Shown piece by piece: positions 54,386 to 63,485 of a stretch of 64,000 nt of DNA (the first letter of the stretch is position 1; each line of letters opens with the position of its first letter). The DNA is from Rikenellaceae bacterium (lineage in GTDB: Bacteria; Bacteroidota; Bacteroidia; Bacteroidales; Rikenellaceae), in assembly GCA_015060015.1 (NCBI GenBank), contig SUZG01000002.1, positions 119,726-183,725 of the forward strand. The letters are read 5' to 3'. The notes below the pieces were generated by a model, which was not told where the DNA came from, ran no database searches, and worked only from the letters and a program-made list of their open reading frames with translations. Position numbers and translations under genes: made by a program.

Positions 54386-55120
54386 ATGTCAAAGCTATAC
54401 ATCGTTCCCACGCCGATAGGCAACCTCGACGACATCACTCTGCGAGCAATCAAAGTACTCAAAGAAGCTGATTTCATCCTCGCCGAGGATACCCGCACAT
54501 CGGCCTTTTTGCTGAAACATTTAGGAATAGAGAAAAAACTCTATGCTCATCACAAATTCAACGAACACGCCACCGCCGCATCGGTTGCCGAGGCTATTGG
54601 CGAGGGTCGTACCGTTGCATTGGTATCGGACGCCGGCACGCCGGGCATATCAGACCCCGGATTTCTGCTTGTCCGCACCTGTGTAGAGGCCGGCATTGAG
54701 GTAGAGACACTCCCCGGAGCAACGGCTCTTATTCCTGCCCTGGTGCAGAGTGGATTTCCGTGCGACCGCTTCTGTTTTGAGGGTTTCCTGCCACAGAAGA
54801 AGGGTCGTATGAAGCGACTGGAAGAGTTGAAGGAGGAGTCAAGAAGCATAATCTTCTACGAGTCGCCCTTCCGTGTAGTTAAGTGCTTGGAGCAGTTTGC
54901 CGAGACGTTTGGCAGTGACCGCCGCGTGTCGGTGTCAAGAGAGCTTACAAAGAAGTTTGAGCAGACCGTCAGAGGCACTATCGGCGAGGTGCTGGAGTAC
55001 TTCACCGAGCACGAGCCCAAAGGCGAGTTTGTAATCGTTGTGGCCGGCTCTCCGAAGCCCGAAAAGGCGGAGAAGCGTAACCGCTATGCCACAGATAAAC
55101 AGTCCGCAGACGATGAGTAA
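54386..55120 (+). CDS. rsmI: 16S rRNA (cytidine-1402-2'-O)-methyltransferase
   Basis: A 244-residue SAM-dependent tetrapyrrole-methylase-fold enzyme that methylates the ribose of C1402 in the ribosomal decoding centre. The N-terminal signature is YIVPTPIGNLDDITLRA, followed by ADFILAEDTRTS and a later VSDAGTPGISDPG loop. The length is slightly short of the E. coli protein. The lipid A acyltransferase start codon overlaps its stop by 8 bp. Confidence 0.94.
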   Translation: MSKLYIVPTPIGNLDDITLRAIKVLKEADFILAEDTRTSAFLLKHLGIEKKLYAHHKFNEHATAASVAEAIGEGRTVALVSDAGTPGISDPGFLLVRTCVEAGIEVETLPGATALIPALVQSGFPCDRFCFEGFLPQKKGRMKRLEELKEESRSIIFYESPFRVVKCLEQFAETFGSDRRVSVSRELTKKFEQTVRGTIGEVLEYFTEHEPKGEFVIVVAGSPKPEKAEKRNRYATDKQSADDE

Positions 55121-56036
55121 CGACAGCAACATAACACACTGGCAGGCTTTTTGGGTCGAAGTGCTATGGTATTTGTGCCGAGGCTTTGCCCTTTTGCCCC
55201 GTGTCGTGCGTCATTATGTGGTTGGCTACCCCATCTACCTTATGATGCACTATGTTATACGCTATCGCCGCAAGGTTGTGATGCACAACCTGCGAAATGC
55301 CTTTCCCGAAAAGAGTGATAAGGAGCTGCGACAAATATGCCGCGATGTCACACGCAACCTTACAGAGCAGATTATAAGCACCATAGACAAAGCCGGTCTG
55401 GGTAGAAAAGGGCTGCTTAAAAGAATCAATATCATTGGCATTGACGAGGTTAGAGAGCAGACCTCTGGCCGTAGTATGGTATTCCTCACGGCCCACTATG
55501 GCCCCTGGGAGATGGGAACAACCATCAGTTACGGGATGCCTGAATATGAGATAATGGCGGTATATCATCCCCTCAAAAACAGGGTTGTTGATGAGCTGAT
55601 GAAACGCATACGCAAGCACGATGGCGTGGCTATGGTGCCTATGCAGCAGACTATGCGATACTTTATCAGCAACCACCAGAAACAGCCGCTGATTGTCGGA
55701 CTTATCGCCGACCAGAACCCCAAAACGCGAGCCGGACAACCGTGGTTTCGCTTTATGAATCAGTGGACTGCGTTTTTTGACGGAGCAGAGACCATTGCGT
55801 TGAAGTATCATCTGCCGGTCTATTATTTTTCGCCCAAACGCATCAAGGCCGGCATCTATGAGGCTCGTATGACACTCCTTTACGATGGTGTTGAGCAGGT
55901 TGCAGAGAATGTCATAACCGAGAGATATATCCGAGCCCTGGAGCAAGATATAATGGCCCACCCCGGCCTATGGATGTGGACACATAAGCGTTGGAAGAAA
56001 AAGCCCCCACAGGAGATTCTGGACCAAGAGATATAA
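55113..56036 (+). CDS. Lipid A (lauroyl-type) acyltransferase
   Basis: A 307-residue LpxL/HtrB-family acyltransferase adding a secondary acyl chain to lipid A. One hydrophobic N-terminal segment (about 12-32) anchors it to the inner membrane. The catalytic H-x4-E motif is H128...E133 in AHYGPWEMG. I prefer the ATG at 55113, which overlaps the rsmI stop by 8 bp; an ATG at 55086 would extend it by nine residues. The stop shares one base with the start of the next glycosyltransferase. Confidence 0.88.
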   Translation: MSNDSNITHWQAFWVEVLWYLCRGFALLPRVVRHYVVGYPIYLMMHYVIRYRRKVVMHNLRNAFPEKSDKELRQICRDVTRNLTEQIISTIDKAGLGRKGLLKRINIIGIDEVREQTSGRSMVFLTAHYGPWEMGTTISYGMPEYEIMAVYHPLKNRVVDELMKRIRKHDGVAMVPMQQTMRYFISNHQKQPLIVGLIADQNPKTRAGQPWFRFMNQWTAFFDGAETIALKYHLPVYYFSPKRIKAGIYEARMTLLYDGVEQVAENVITERYIRALEQDIMAHPGLWMWTHKRWKKKPPQEILDQEI

Positions 56037-57043
56037 TGCAGACAGCTGTTGTCATACTCAACTGGAACGGCGTGGGTCACCTGCGTCAATACTTGCCGAG
56101 TGTTCTGCAAAACACGCCGGCGGAGGTGCGTATTGTGGTGGCCGACAACGGCTCAACCGACTCTTCGGTGGAGTTTGTCGAGCATTACTATCCCGATGTG
56201 GAGATTGTGCGACTTGACCGCAATTACGGCTTTGCCGAAGGTTACAATCGTGCGTTGCAAGAGGTCGAGGCCGACTATTATGTCCTGCTCAACTCCGATA
56301 TTGAGGTTACTCCGCAGTGGATTGAGCCACTCGTCGCTATGCTTGACGAGAATAAAGAGGTGGCGGCCGTAGCACCCAAGCTACTGTCGTTTACCGAGCC
56401 GACACGCTTTGAGTACGCAGGTGCTGCGGGCGGCTTTATCGATTTTCTGGGCTACCCGTTCTGCCGTGGCCGCATTCTCTCGACTACCGAGCAGGACTGC
56501 GGGCAGTACGACACCCCTCGCGAGGTCTTCTGGGCAAGTGGTGCGGCGTTCTGCTGCCGTGCCGAGGTGTTCCACTCGTTAGGCGGTTTCGATGGCGATT
56601 TCTTCGCCCACATGGAGGAGATTGACCTCTGCTGGCGTATGCAGCTGGCGGGATATAAGGTTATGTGCGAGCCTCGTTCAGTGGTCTATCACTTGGGCGG
56701 TGGTACGCTGCCAAACGAGTCGCCACGCAAGCTCTATCTTAACTATCGCAACAACCTCTCGATGCTCTTTAAGTGTGCCCCCGCGTGGCAACGCTGCGTG
56801 GTGGCTGTTGCACGCCCTGCGGCCGATATGCTCTCGGCTCTGATATATCTTTTGAAGGGACAACCCTCGCTTGCCTCGGCTACGCTGCACGCCTATCGGG
56901 ATTTTCTGCGTCTGCACCGTTCTCTTGCGAAGAAACGCCACGCAGTCCGCACCTCACGCAAGGCCGAATCCCGCCAAATCTACCGCGGCTCCATTATCCT
57001 CCGCTATGCCCTCGGCAAAAAGAGGTTTGAGGATATGATGTAA
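56036..57043 (+). CDS. Family 2 glycosyltransferase
   Basis: A 335-residue GT2 enzyme (inverting, GT-A fold). It begins AVVILNWNGVGHLRQYLPSV, has the nucleotide-binding VADNGSTDSS with D37, then NSDIEVTPQWIEPLV and the acceptor-side HMEEIDLCWRMQLAGYK. The C-terminal ~80 residues are basic and amphipathic and may bind the membrane. Rhamnosyltransferase-like members of this type decorate surface glycans. Being coupled to an LpxL-like gene suggests a role in LPS or lipid-linked glycan assembly; the sugar is unknown. Confidence 0.85.
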   Translation: MQTAVVILNWNGVGHLRQYLPSVLQNTPAEVRIVVADNGSTDSSVEFVEHYYPDVEIVRLDRNYGFAEGYNRALQEVEADYYVLLNSDIEVTPQWIEPLVAMLDENKEVAAVAPKLLSFTEPTRFEYAGAAGGFIDFLGYPFCRGRILSTTEQDCGQYDTPREVFWASGAAFCCRAEVFHSLGGFDGDFFAHMEEIDLCWRMQLAGYKVMCEPRSVVYHLGGGTLPNESPRKLYLNYRNNLSMLFKCAPAWQRCVVAVARPAADMLSALIYLLKGQPSLASATLHAYRDFLRLHRSLAKKRHAVRTSRKAESRQIYRGSIILRYALGKKRFEDMM

Positions 57044-57072
57044 AAAAAGGTAGTCGAAACGACCACCTTTTT
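57044..57072. terminator. Bidirectional terminator between the two glycosyltransferase genes
   Basis: AAAAAGGTAGTCG / CGACCACCTTTTT with an AAA loop and one mismatch, between convergent genes. Confidence 0.88.
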
Positions 57073-57087
57073 ATGTTTTGCGAATAT

Positions 57088-57804
57088 TTATGCCCGGCGG
57101 ATTTTACGGAAGGGAAGTTTCAGCACGCCGAAGAAGGCTTCGCCGAAGATGCCACCCGACATCTTGGAAGCACCCTCACGGCGTTCGGTGAAGATTATCG
57201 ACACTTCCTGAATCTTCAAACCCAGACGCCACGCCGAATATTTCATCTCAATCTGAAAGCCGTAGCCCTTCATCTGCACCCTGTCGAGGTCGATGGTCTG
57301 CAACGCCCGACGCGAGTAGCAGACAAAGCCCGCCGTAGCATCGTGCACCGGCATACGCGTCACGATACGCACATACTTCGAGGCGAAATATGACATCAGC
57401 AGACGCGACATAGGCCAATTGACGATATTCACACCGCAGACATATCGCGAGCCGACAACGACATCCGCCCCAGCCTCGGCAGCCTCATACAGACGCTGCA
57501 AATCGTCGGGGTTGTGCGAGAAGTCGCAATCCATCTCGAAGATATAGTCATAGCCGTGCTCCAAAGCCCACTTGAAGCCGGCAAGATAAGCCGTACCCAA
57601 GCCCAACTTGCCAACGCGGCGAATCAGAAAGAGCCTGTCAGCAAACTCCTTGCGGCGGCGTTCCACCACCTCGGCAGTGCCGTCGGGAGAGCCATCGTCG
57701 ATGACGAGCATATCGAAATTGCCCGCAAGCGACATCACGGTATCAATCATTCGAGATATATTCTCAATCTCGTTGTAGGTGGGTATGATTACAAGTTTTC
57801 GCAC
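57088..57804 (-). CDS. Dolichol-phosphate-mannose-synthase-like glycosyltransferase
   Basis: A 238-residue GT2 enzyme similar to polyprenol-phosphate mannose synthases. It opens with KLVIIPTYNEIENISRMID, has the DD pair in VIDDGSPDGTAEV (D36-D37), MDCDFSHNPDDL (DxD-like metal site) and QIEMKYSAWRLGLKIQEVSI. There are no C-terminal membrane helices, so it is the short soluble/peripheral type. It probably charges a polyprenyl phosphate with a hexose used for protein or glycan glycosylation in the periplasm. It is 29 bp after panB. Confidence 0.88.
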   Translation of the reverse strand: MRKLVIIPTYNEIENISRMIDTVMSLAGNFDMLVIDDGSPDGTAEVVERRRKEFADRLFLIRRVGKLGLGTAYLAGFKWALEHGYDYIFEMDCDFSHNPDDLQRLYEAAEAGADVVVGSRYVCGVNIVNWPMSRLLMSYFASKYVRIVTRMPVHDATAGFVCYSRRALQTIDLDRVQMKGYGFQIEMKYSAWRLGLKIQEVSIIFTERREGASKMSGGIFGEAFFGVLKLPFRKIRRA

Positions 57805-57833
57805 AGTCGTATGCTTTTTATTGCTTTCTGTTT

Positions 57834-58649
57834 TTAATATTGCTCCTTCTCGTTGGGGAAGTCCTCGTTCTTCACATCATCAACATAGTGCGAGATAGCC
57901 TCACTCATAACATCGTGAAGGTTGGCATAGCGACGCAGGAAACGAGGAGAGAAATCGTTGGTAATACCCAGCATATCGTGAATTACCAACACCTGACCAT
58001 CGACCTTACTGCCTGCACCGATACCGATTGTAGGCATCTTCAACTCATTGGTAACACGTTCGGCCAACGCTGCGGGAATCTTCTCCAACACAACGGCAAA
58101 GCAGCCTGCCTCCTCCAAAAGATGAGCATCGCGAAGGAGTTTCTCGGCCTCGGCCTCCTCCTTGGCACGAACATTATATGTACCAAACTTATGAATTGAC
58201 TGCGGCGTAAGGCCCAAATGCGCCATAACGGGGATTCCGGCCGACAAAATGCGCTGAACAGACTCCAGAATCTCCTCACCGCCCTCCATCTTGACAGCAT
58301 CGGCCTCGGTCTCCTTCATAATGCGGATTGCAGAGTCCAAAGCGACCTTCGAGTTACCCTGATAGGTACCGAAAGGCAGATCAACAACAACCAAAGCACG
58401 CTTCGCACCGCGCGTAACCGAGCGGGCGTGATAGATCATCATATCGAGCGTAATGGGCAATGTAGTCTCATATCCTGCCATAACATTTGCGGCAGAATCG
58501 CCAACCAAAATAACATCAACGCCTGCAGCATCGACGATTTTAGCGGTTGAGTAATCGTAAGTGGTAAGCATCGCGATCTTCTCGCCGCGCTGCTTCATCT
58601 CGGTCAAACGCAGAGTCGTAACGGCTCTGACTGATCCAGCAACAGACAT
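57834..58649 (-). CDS. panB: 3-methyl-2-oxobutanoate hydroxymethyltransferase
   Basis: A 271-residue TIM-barrel enzyme, the first committed step of pantothenate synthesis (methylene-THF plus ketoisovalerate to ketopantoate). Metal and substrate motifs are seen: [33 protein letters not shown] and [18 protein letters not shown] on the minus strand (58679-58686) is a -7 box about 30 bp before the start. The neighbouring genes belong to other pathways. Confidence 0.95.
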   Translation of the reverse strand: MSVAGSVRAVTTLRLTEMKQRGEKIAMLTTYDYSTAKIVDAAGVDVILVGDSAANVMAGYETTLPITLDMMIYHARSVTRGAKRALVVVDLPFGTYQGNSKVALDSAIRIMKETEADAVKMEGGEEILESVQRILSAGIPVMAHLGLTPQSIHKFGTYNVRAKEEAEAEKLLRDAHLLEEAGCFAVVLEKIPAALAERVTNELKMPTIGIGAGSKVDGQVLVIHDMLGITNDFSPRFLRRYANLHDVMSEAISHYVDDVKNEDFPNEKEQY

Positions 58650-58678
58650 TTATATTGAAATTAAATTGTTATACGACA

Positions 58679-58686
58679 CAAATGTA
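58679..58686 (-). promoter_or_regulatory. -7 promoter box of panB
   Basis: TACATTTG on the minus strand; no matching upstream TTTG. Confidence 0.45.
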
Positions 58687-58740
58687 GGTAAAAATTATAT
58701 GTAAATGAAATCTTACCCGTTTTTCCTTGACTTCGCAACA

Positions 58741-59283
58741 CTATTTGGGCAACCGGCCTCGCAGAGCCACAAAGAAGGGCCACAGGACAACGCCTCCCGC
58801 AACCGACACATTTATAGAGTGTTTTGTACCCACCTGCGGAATCTCTATCGCACCATCGCACATATCGACAACAGCCTGCTCAACGCCGGCAACCTCATTA
58901 CCGAAGACCAAGGCATACTTCACATCGGGCTGAACATCTATTTCATCGAGCATCGTAGCTCCCTCGACCTGCTCAATGGCAAGCACGCGATAGCCCTCGT
59001 TTTTCAGTTCGGCAACGCACTCCTCCGTAGAGGCGTAATAGCTCCAGGCCACCGTAAGCTCGGCTCCGAGTGCCGTTTTATGGATATCTTTTGACGGAGG
59101 TGTAGCCGTAATGCCGCACAACGCAATATGCTCGATAGCAAAGGCGTCCGACGTACGGAAAAACGCACCAATATTTTGTGCTGAACGCACATTATCCAGA
59201 ACAACCCGTACAGGTATTCGCTGCATCGTAGCAAACTCCTCTGCTGACGGGCGGTTTAGCTCTTCGTTTGTAATTTTTCTCAT
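58741..59283 (-). CDS. SpoU/TrmH-family RNA ribose methyltransferase
   Basis: A 180-residue SPOUT methyltransferase. Motif 1 is NVRSAQNIGAFFRTSDAF, motif 2 FGNEVAGVEQAVVD and motif 3 IPQVGTKHSINVSVAGG, which together form the trefoil-knot SAM site. Like short SpoU proteins it has only a brief N-terminal extension and no RNA-binding L30-like domain. The target nucleotide (tRNA or rRNA 2'-O) cannot be told. The ATG at 59283 (MRKITNEELNRPSAEEF) lies about 23 bp after a TATATTTG box (59307-59314). Confidence 0.88.
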   Translation of the reverse strand: MRKITNEELNRPSAEEFATMQRIPVRVVLDNVRSAQNIGAFFRTSDAFAIEHIALCGITATPPSKDIHKTALGAELTVAWSYYASTEECVAELKNEGYRVLAIEQVEGATMLDEIDVQPDVKYALVFGNEVAGVEQAVVDMCDGAIEIPQVGTKHSINVSVAGGVVLWPFFVALRGRLPK

Positions 59284-59306
59284 TTGTGAGTGATAATTAT
59301 GTAGTA

Positions 59307-59314
59307 CAAATATA
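59307..59314 (-). promoter_or_regulatory. -7 promoter box of the SpoU methyltransferase gene
   Basis: TATATTTG on the minus strand, supporting the start at 59283. Confidence 0.45.
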
Positions 59315-59335
59315 GCACAAATCACGGAAATAAAT

Positions 59336-59343
59336 TATCTTTG
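59336..59343 (+). promoter_or_regulatory. -7 promoter box of the outer-membrane protein gene
   Basis: TATCTTTG, 35 bp before the ATG at 59379; the divergent SpoU box is only 22 bp away. Confidence 0.5.
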
Positions 59344-59378
59344 CATCTAATTAATGCAATTAATTAGCGTTTATCACA

Positions 59379-60500
59379 ATGACACGACTCTTGCGTCAAA
59401 TACTCATCTCTGCGTTAGCCGTTGTTGCACCCATTGCAGCAATCGGCCAGGAGGATGTAAAACTATTGACGGAGGTCGGCTTTGACACATTCTTTGACAA
59501 TACCGAATACACCGGCACACAGCTGGGTCGTTCCGAGACCACCTTTGCAGCACGACTGTCGCCAAAGGTCGGCCTACGATGGAGTGAGAAGAACTCGTTT
59601 GTGGTGGGTGCTGATATCTTCGCCAACTTCGGCGAGCAGGGTAAGTTCCTGTCAAAGGCCCGCCCACAACTCTACTATCGTTTCGCCACGCCGAAGGTAA
59701 AAGCCCTCGCCGGCATCTTCGACCGCGAAGAGTTGAAAGGTTACTACTCGGAAGTTTTCATTAGCGATGTGAACCGTTTCTACGAGAATCGCCTGCACGG
59801 CTTTATGGGGCAATATGCCGGCGAGAGAGGCCACATCGAGCTAGCTCTGGATTGGTGCGGTATGTACTCGAAGGAGGCCCGCGAACGCTTCTGCATACTC
59901 TCGGCGGGACACCTCGACATATTGAAGAGTGGAGCTCTGTATGGAGGCTATGCCTTGCAGGTATTCCACTATGCGGGCAGTGAGCAGATTTCGGGCAGCG
60001 TGGTCGATAACATCATCGTCAATCCCTACATCGGCTCGCGTTTCAAGGCTTTTTTTGATTTCGACATCAAGCTGCACGCCATTGTCGCTATGCAGCGTGA
60101 CCGTGCCGTTGAGAGTGGTATGCACATCCCCGGCGGTGCGATGTTGCAGCTGCGGATGGAGAAGTGTGGCATATATCTCGAAGAGCAATTATATGTGGGC
60201 AGTCAGCTGATGCCATATTTCTACGCATCTCCTAACCCCCTCTTTCCGCAGGGCTATGGAGCCGACCTCTACTACGGCAACCCGATCTTCGGAACGGATA
60301 CATATTGGGAGAGCTGCTGTCGGGCACCACAGACGGTTATCGACACCCGCATAGGTTACTCTAACAACTTCTTCAACGACACCCTGTGCCTGAACGCCTT
60401 TGTTGCCGTACAGTGTGACGGCTCGGCTTGGGGCACACGCCAGATGGTGGAGCTGAAGGTGAGATTGTTCAAAGATTTCGCATTGGATAAAAGAAGATAA
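59379..60500 (+). CDS. Predicted outer-membrane beta-barrel protein
   Basis: A 373-residue exported protein: signal peptide (about 1-23, ending APIAAIGQ) and then alternating amphipathic strands with many aromatic residues. The C-terminal strand VELKVRLFKDF fits insertion by the BAM complex. Strand-like segments recur about every 20-25 residues (for example NSFVVGADIFANFG and FKAFFDFDIKLHAIVAM). It resembles porin-like/DUF-type barrels seen in Bacteroidota, but I cannot name the family. Cysteines around 311-312 are unusual for a barrel. The gene precedes glnS by 30 bp. Confidence 0.7.
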   Translation: MTRLLRQILISALAVVAPIAAIGQEDVKLLTEVGFDTFFDNTEYTGTQLGRSETTFAARLSPKVGLRWSEKNSFVVGADIFANFGEQGKFLSKARPQLYYRFATPKVKALAGIFDREELKGYYSEVFISDVNRFYENRLHGFMGQYAGERGHIELALDWCGMYSKEARERFCILSAGHLDILKSGALYGGYALQVFHYAGSEQISGSVVDNIIVNPYIGSRFKAFFDFDIKLHAIVAMQRDRAVESGMHIPGGAMLQLRMEKCGIYLEEQLYVGSQLMPYFYASPNPLFPQGYGADLYYGNPIFGTDTYWESCCRAPQTVIDTRIGYSNNFFNDTLCLNAFVAVQCDGSAWGTRQMVELKVRLFKDFALDKRR

Positions 60501-60530
60501 TTAAGATAACAATATAATACAACGAGAGTT

Positions 60531-62264
60531 ATGAATGTGAATAACATCGAAACGGCAGAGCCGAAAGAGAGATTGAATTTTGTCGAGGAGGTTATCGAAG
60601 AGGCGATAGCGAAGGGTGAAACACGCGTGCAGACACGCTTCCCGCCCGAGCCTAACGGTTACCTTCACATTGGTCACGCCAAGGCTATATGTCTGGACTT
60701 TGGCGTAGCGGCTCGCTATGGTGGCGTATGTAATCTTCGTTTTGACGATACCAACCCCACCAAAGAGGATATGGAGTATGTAGAGGCTATCAAGGAGGAT
60801 ATCCAGTGGCTCGGCTTCAAGTGGGGCAACGAGTATTATGCATCGGATTACTTCCAGCAGTTGTGGGACTTTGCCATCAGCCTCATCAAGGAGGGCAAGG
60901 CCTATATCGACGAGCAGACCGCCGAGGAGATTGCCGCACAGAAGGGAACACCCACACAGGCAGGCATCGAGAGCCCCTATCGCAACCGCCCCGCCGAGGA
61001 GAGCCTCGAATTGTTCGAGAAGATGAATCGCGGCGAGATTGAGGAGGGCAGGATGGTCTTGCGTGCCAAGATTGATATGGCAAGCTCGAATATGCACTTC
61101 CGCGACCCGATTATCTATCGCGTGGTAAACCATCCCCACCACCGTACGGGCGATAAGTGGAAGGTATATCCTATGTACGACTTCGCACATGGTCAGAGTG
61201 ACTATTTTGAGGGTGTGACACACTCGCTGTGTACCCTCGAATTTGTGCCTCACCGCCCATTGTACGACCTGTTTGTCGATTGGGTTAAGGGTGGCAAGGA
61301 CTTGGATAAGGACCGCCCACGCCAGTACGAATTCAACAAGCTGAACCTTAACTATACGCTGATGAGTAAGCGTAACCTGCTTATTCTGGTTAAGGAGGGT
61401 TTGGTAAGCGGTTGGGATGACCCCCGAATGCCGACTTTGTGCGGCTTCCGTCGTCGTGGCTACTCACCCGAGTCTATCCGCAACTTCGTCGATAAGATTG
61501 GTTATACCACCTACGACGCATTGAATGACTTTGCTTTGCTGGAGAGTGCCGTGCGTGACGACTTGAACAAGCGTGCTACGCGTGTAAGTGCCGTTCTCGA
61601 CCCTGTGAAGCTCGTTATCACCAACTACCCCGAGGGTAAGGTTGAGTCTATGGAGGCCGTAAATAACCCCGAGGACCCCGAGGCTGGCACACATACTATC
61701 GAGTTCAGCCGTGAGCTGTGGATGGAACGCGACGACTTTATGGAGGATGCTCCGAAGAAGTATTTCCGTATGACTCCGGGCCAGGAGGTACGCTTGAAGA
61801 ACGCCTATATCGTTAAGTGTACGGGCTGCGAGAAGGATGCCAACGGCAAGGTCACTACCGTTTATGCCGAGTACGACCCCGACACCAAGACCGGTATGCC
61901 GGGCAGCAACCGCAAGGTTAAGGGTACGCTTCACTGGGTGAGCTGCAACCACTGCATCAAGGCCGAGGTACGCCTCTACGACCGCTTGTGGAAGGTTGAG
62001 AACCCTCGTGACGAGATGGCCGCCATCCGCAAGGAGCAGGGCTGCGAGGCTCTGGATGCTATGAAGCAGATGATTAACCCCGACTCACTCACCGTGCTGA
62101 CGGAGTGCTACGTCGAGCAGTATCTGGCCGACGCCAAGCCTCTCGACTACTTGCAGTTCCAGCGTATCGGCTACTTCAATGTCGATAAGGACTCTACCCC
62201 CGACCACTTGGTATTCAACCGCACAGTCACCCTGAAAGACTCTTGGGCCAAGATGAATAAGTAG
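60531..62264 (+). CDS. glnS: Glutaminyl-tRNA synthetase
   Basis: A 577-residue class I synthetase. The HIGH motif HIGH is at residues 46-49 (PPEPNGYLHIGHAKA), and the KMSKS-type motif is LMSKRNLL. The C-terminal anticodon-binding barrels are complete (GTLHWVSCNHCIKAEVRLYD). It lets this organism charge tRNA-Gln directly instead of by amidotransferase. A CxxC-like pair (CTGC) near residue 433 is common in some bacterial GlnRS. A strong palindromic terminator follows. Confidence 0.97.
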   Translation: MNVNNIETAEPKERLNFVEEVIEEAIAKGETRVQTRFPPEPNGYLHIGHAKAICLDFGVAARYGGVCNLRFDDTNPTKEDMEYVEAIKEDIQWLGFKWGNEYYASDYFQQLWDFAISLIKEGKAYIDEQTAEEIAAQKGTPTQAGIESPYRNRPAEESLELFEKMNRGEIEEGRMVLRAKIDMASSNMHFRDPIIYRVVNHPHHRTGDKWKVYPMYDFAHGQSDYFEGVTHSLCTLEFVPHRPLYDLFVDWVKGGKDLDKDRPRQYEFNKLNLNYTLMSKRNLLILVKEGLVSGWDDPRMPTLCGFRRRGYSPESIRNFVDKIGYTTYDALNDFALLESAVRDDLNKRATRVSAVLDPVKLVITNYPEGKVESMEAVNNPEDPEAGTHTIEFSRELWMERDDFMEDAPKKYFRMTPGQEVRLKNAYIVKCTGCEKDANGKVTTVYAEYDPDTKTGMPGSNRKVKGTLHWVSCNHCIKAEVRLYDRLWKVENPRDEMAAIRKEQGCEALDAMKQMINPDSLTVLTECYVEQYLADAKPLDYLQFQRIGYFNVDKDSTPDHLVFNRTVTLKDSWAKMNK

Positions 62265-62284
62265 GAAGGGATATAATTATAATT

Positions 62285-62315
62285 ACGCCCCAAGGTTATA
62301 ACCTTGGGGCGTTTG
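62285..62315. terminator. Bidirectional terminator after glnS
   Basis: A perfect palindrome, ACGCCCCAAGGTTA with its complement (62285-62312), followed by TTT, between the convergent ends of glnS (+) and the AT-rich lipoprotein gene (-). Confidence 0.88.
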
Positions 62316-62322
62316 CTTTATA

Positions 62323-63180
62323 TTATTTTTCAGTTAATTTAGAACTATTTGTTGGTCGAGCTTTATTAGACTTGCTATTAGTTGGGGATGCAATTCTATC
62401 TTCGTCAGGATAAGGCCTAGCATAATGTACATAGTATTTATTAGGACTACTAAATATATCCGAATATATAGTTATACCATTTTCGTTGCATCCACTACGT
62501 CCTGATGATACAAAACATTTCTTATCATTAATATTTTGCATCTGACAAACGTAAAACTTATTAGTTAACAAGGTCTCTTTACTATCAATTATAAACATTA
62601 ATCTATTCTCAAAAATCAATGGAGAGTTATTCTCGTTGAATGTAAAGATTGATACTTCTTTACCTCTCGGATCGCGAATAAATCCACACTCTCTATATGG
62701 AGCATCTGTCAATGTGAATTGAGCTATTACTTTATAGCTTTTTGATGGAATACATATTATGCTTTTTTCTGCATATTCAATAGACGTAGAAAACCCAGAT
62801 GAAGTTGTAGCTGTACTTAATTTACTTTTTAATGTTGTATTAGTACCCATCGTTCCAAATGCCTTTGAAACATTTGTATTATACGAAATAATACTAGAAG
62901 AATTGCGAAAATAATCATTTGCTATACCATTTTTGATAAAAAATGATTTAGACATATCAATAAATATATCTTTCTCTGAGTTATTGTGAATTTCAAACAC
63001 AACATCACCATTTTCTGACCAAAAATCATAGTTTATAGAAATTTCATCTAAATTAGTAGCATACTTGCCGTTGTCCAATAATGCTACATTATCAGAATGA
63101 ATGGTTGCGACCTGTCTATAAAGAGGTGTACACGAAAACAACATAGCACTTGTAGCTAATAATAAAAATAATTTTTTCAT
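62323..63180 (-). CDS. AT-rich lipoprotein of unknown function
   Basis: A 285-residue predicted lipoprotein (lipobox LFS-C17) with no recognised domain. The mature part is beta-rich, with many Ser/Thr/Asn residues and scattered cysteines (C141, C167 region and later CVSSGRSGCNENG). The tail is rich in Ser, Asn, Lys and Pro. Base and codon use are much more AT-rich than the housekeeping genes around it, so it may be recently acquired. Its promoter and ~265-nt structured leader resemble those of the BspA-like lipoprotein at 8568-10721, although the proteins are unrelated. Confidence 0.7.
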   Translation of the reverse strand: MKKLFLLLATSAMLFSCTPLYRQVATIHSDNVALLDNGKYATNLDEISINYDFWSENGDVVFEIHNNSEKDIFIDMSKSFFIKNGIANDYFRNSSSIISYNTNVSKAFGTMGTNTTLKSKLSTATTSSGFSTSIEYAEKSIICIPSKSYKVIAQFTLTDAPYRECGFIRDPRGKEVSIFTFNENNSPLIFENRLMFIIDSKETLLTNKFYVCQMQNINDKKCFVSSGRSGCNENGITIYSDIFSSPNKYYVHYARPYPDEDRIASPTNSKSNKARPTNSSKLTEK

Positions 63181-63445
63181 AATAAATAAGTTTTAAGTTA
63201 AACAATAAAAAAGTTTTCCTCGCCAACAGATGGCAACCGTTTAACTCAAAAAAGAAACGTGGATGTTGCTCAATTGTCAAGAAGGGACGACCAAGTACCC
63301 ACACACGAACATAAGCACACCCACGCCATACGGCGTGAGCATTTAATGTGCCTATTGTCTGTTCGTGTCTTAATAAATTTGGTCGTTTTACTTGACAAAC
63401 AACAATAGCCTAAATGCCACCAATACAAGACTGCCTATCCGACAA
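63181..63445 (-). ncRNA. Structured mRNA leader B (shared with the lipoprotein leader at 10.7 kb)
   Basis: The minus-strand leader is about 265 nt, almost the same length as leader A. It carries the same blocks: CGACCAAA (63378-63385), ATGGCGTGGG (63320-63329), a CGTCCC block and CCACGTTTCTT (63252-63262). The nested stems are perfect: CGACCAA/TTGGTCG (63379-63385 with 63288-63294), CACGAACA/TGTTCGTG (63360-63367 with 63304-63311) and CACGCC/GGCGTG (63332-63337 with 63322-63327). The downstream CCACG can pair instead with CGTGG of the inner stem. Short frames cross this region (one of 19 codons from ATGGCG, one of 21 codons starting at an earlier ATG); none is clearly favoured. Confidence 0.6.
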
Positions 63446-63451
63446 TCTATA

Positions 63452-63485
63452 CAAAGGTAACAATTATTTTCTAATAGTATTCAAA
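63452..63485 (-). promoter_or_regulatory. Promoter of the AT-rich lipoprotein gene
   Basis: On the minus strand, TTTG (63482-63485), a 22-bp spacer and TACCTTTG (63452-63459). Confidence 0.65.

Noticed and set aside
63116..63304. 62-codon minus-strand frame over the start of the AT-rich lipoprotein
   Set aside because: It is the third frame through leader B and the signal peptide; it needs a GTG start and overlaps the supported gene.
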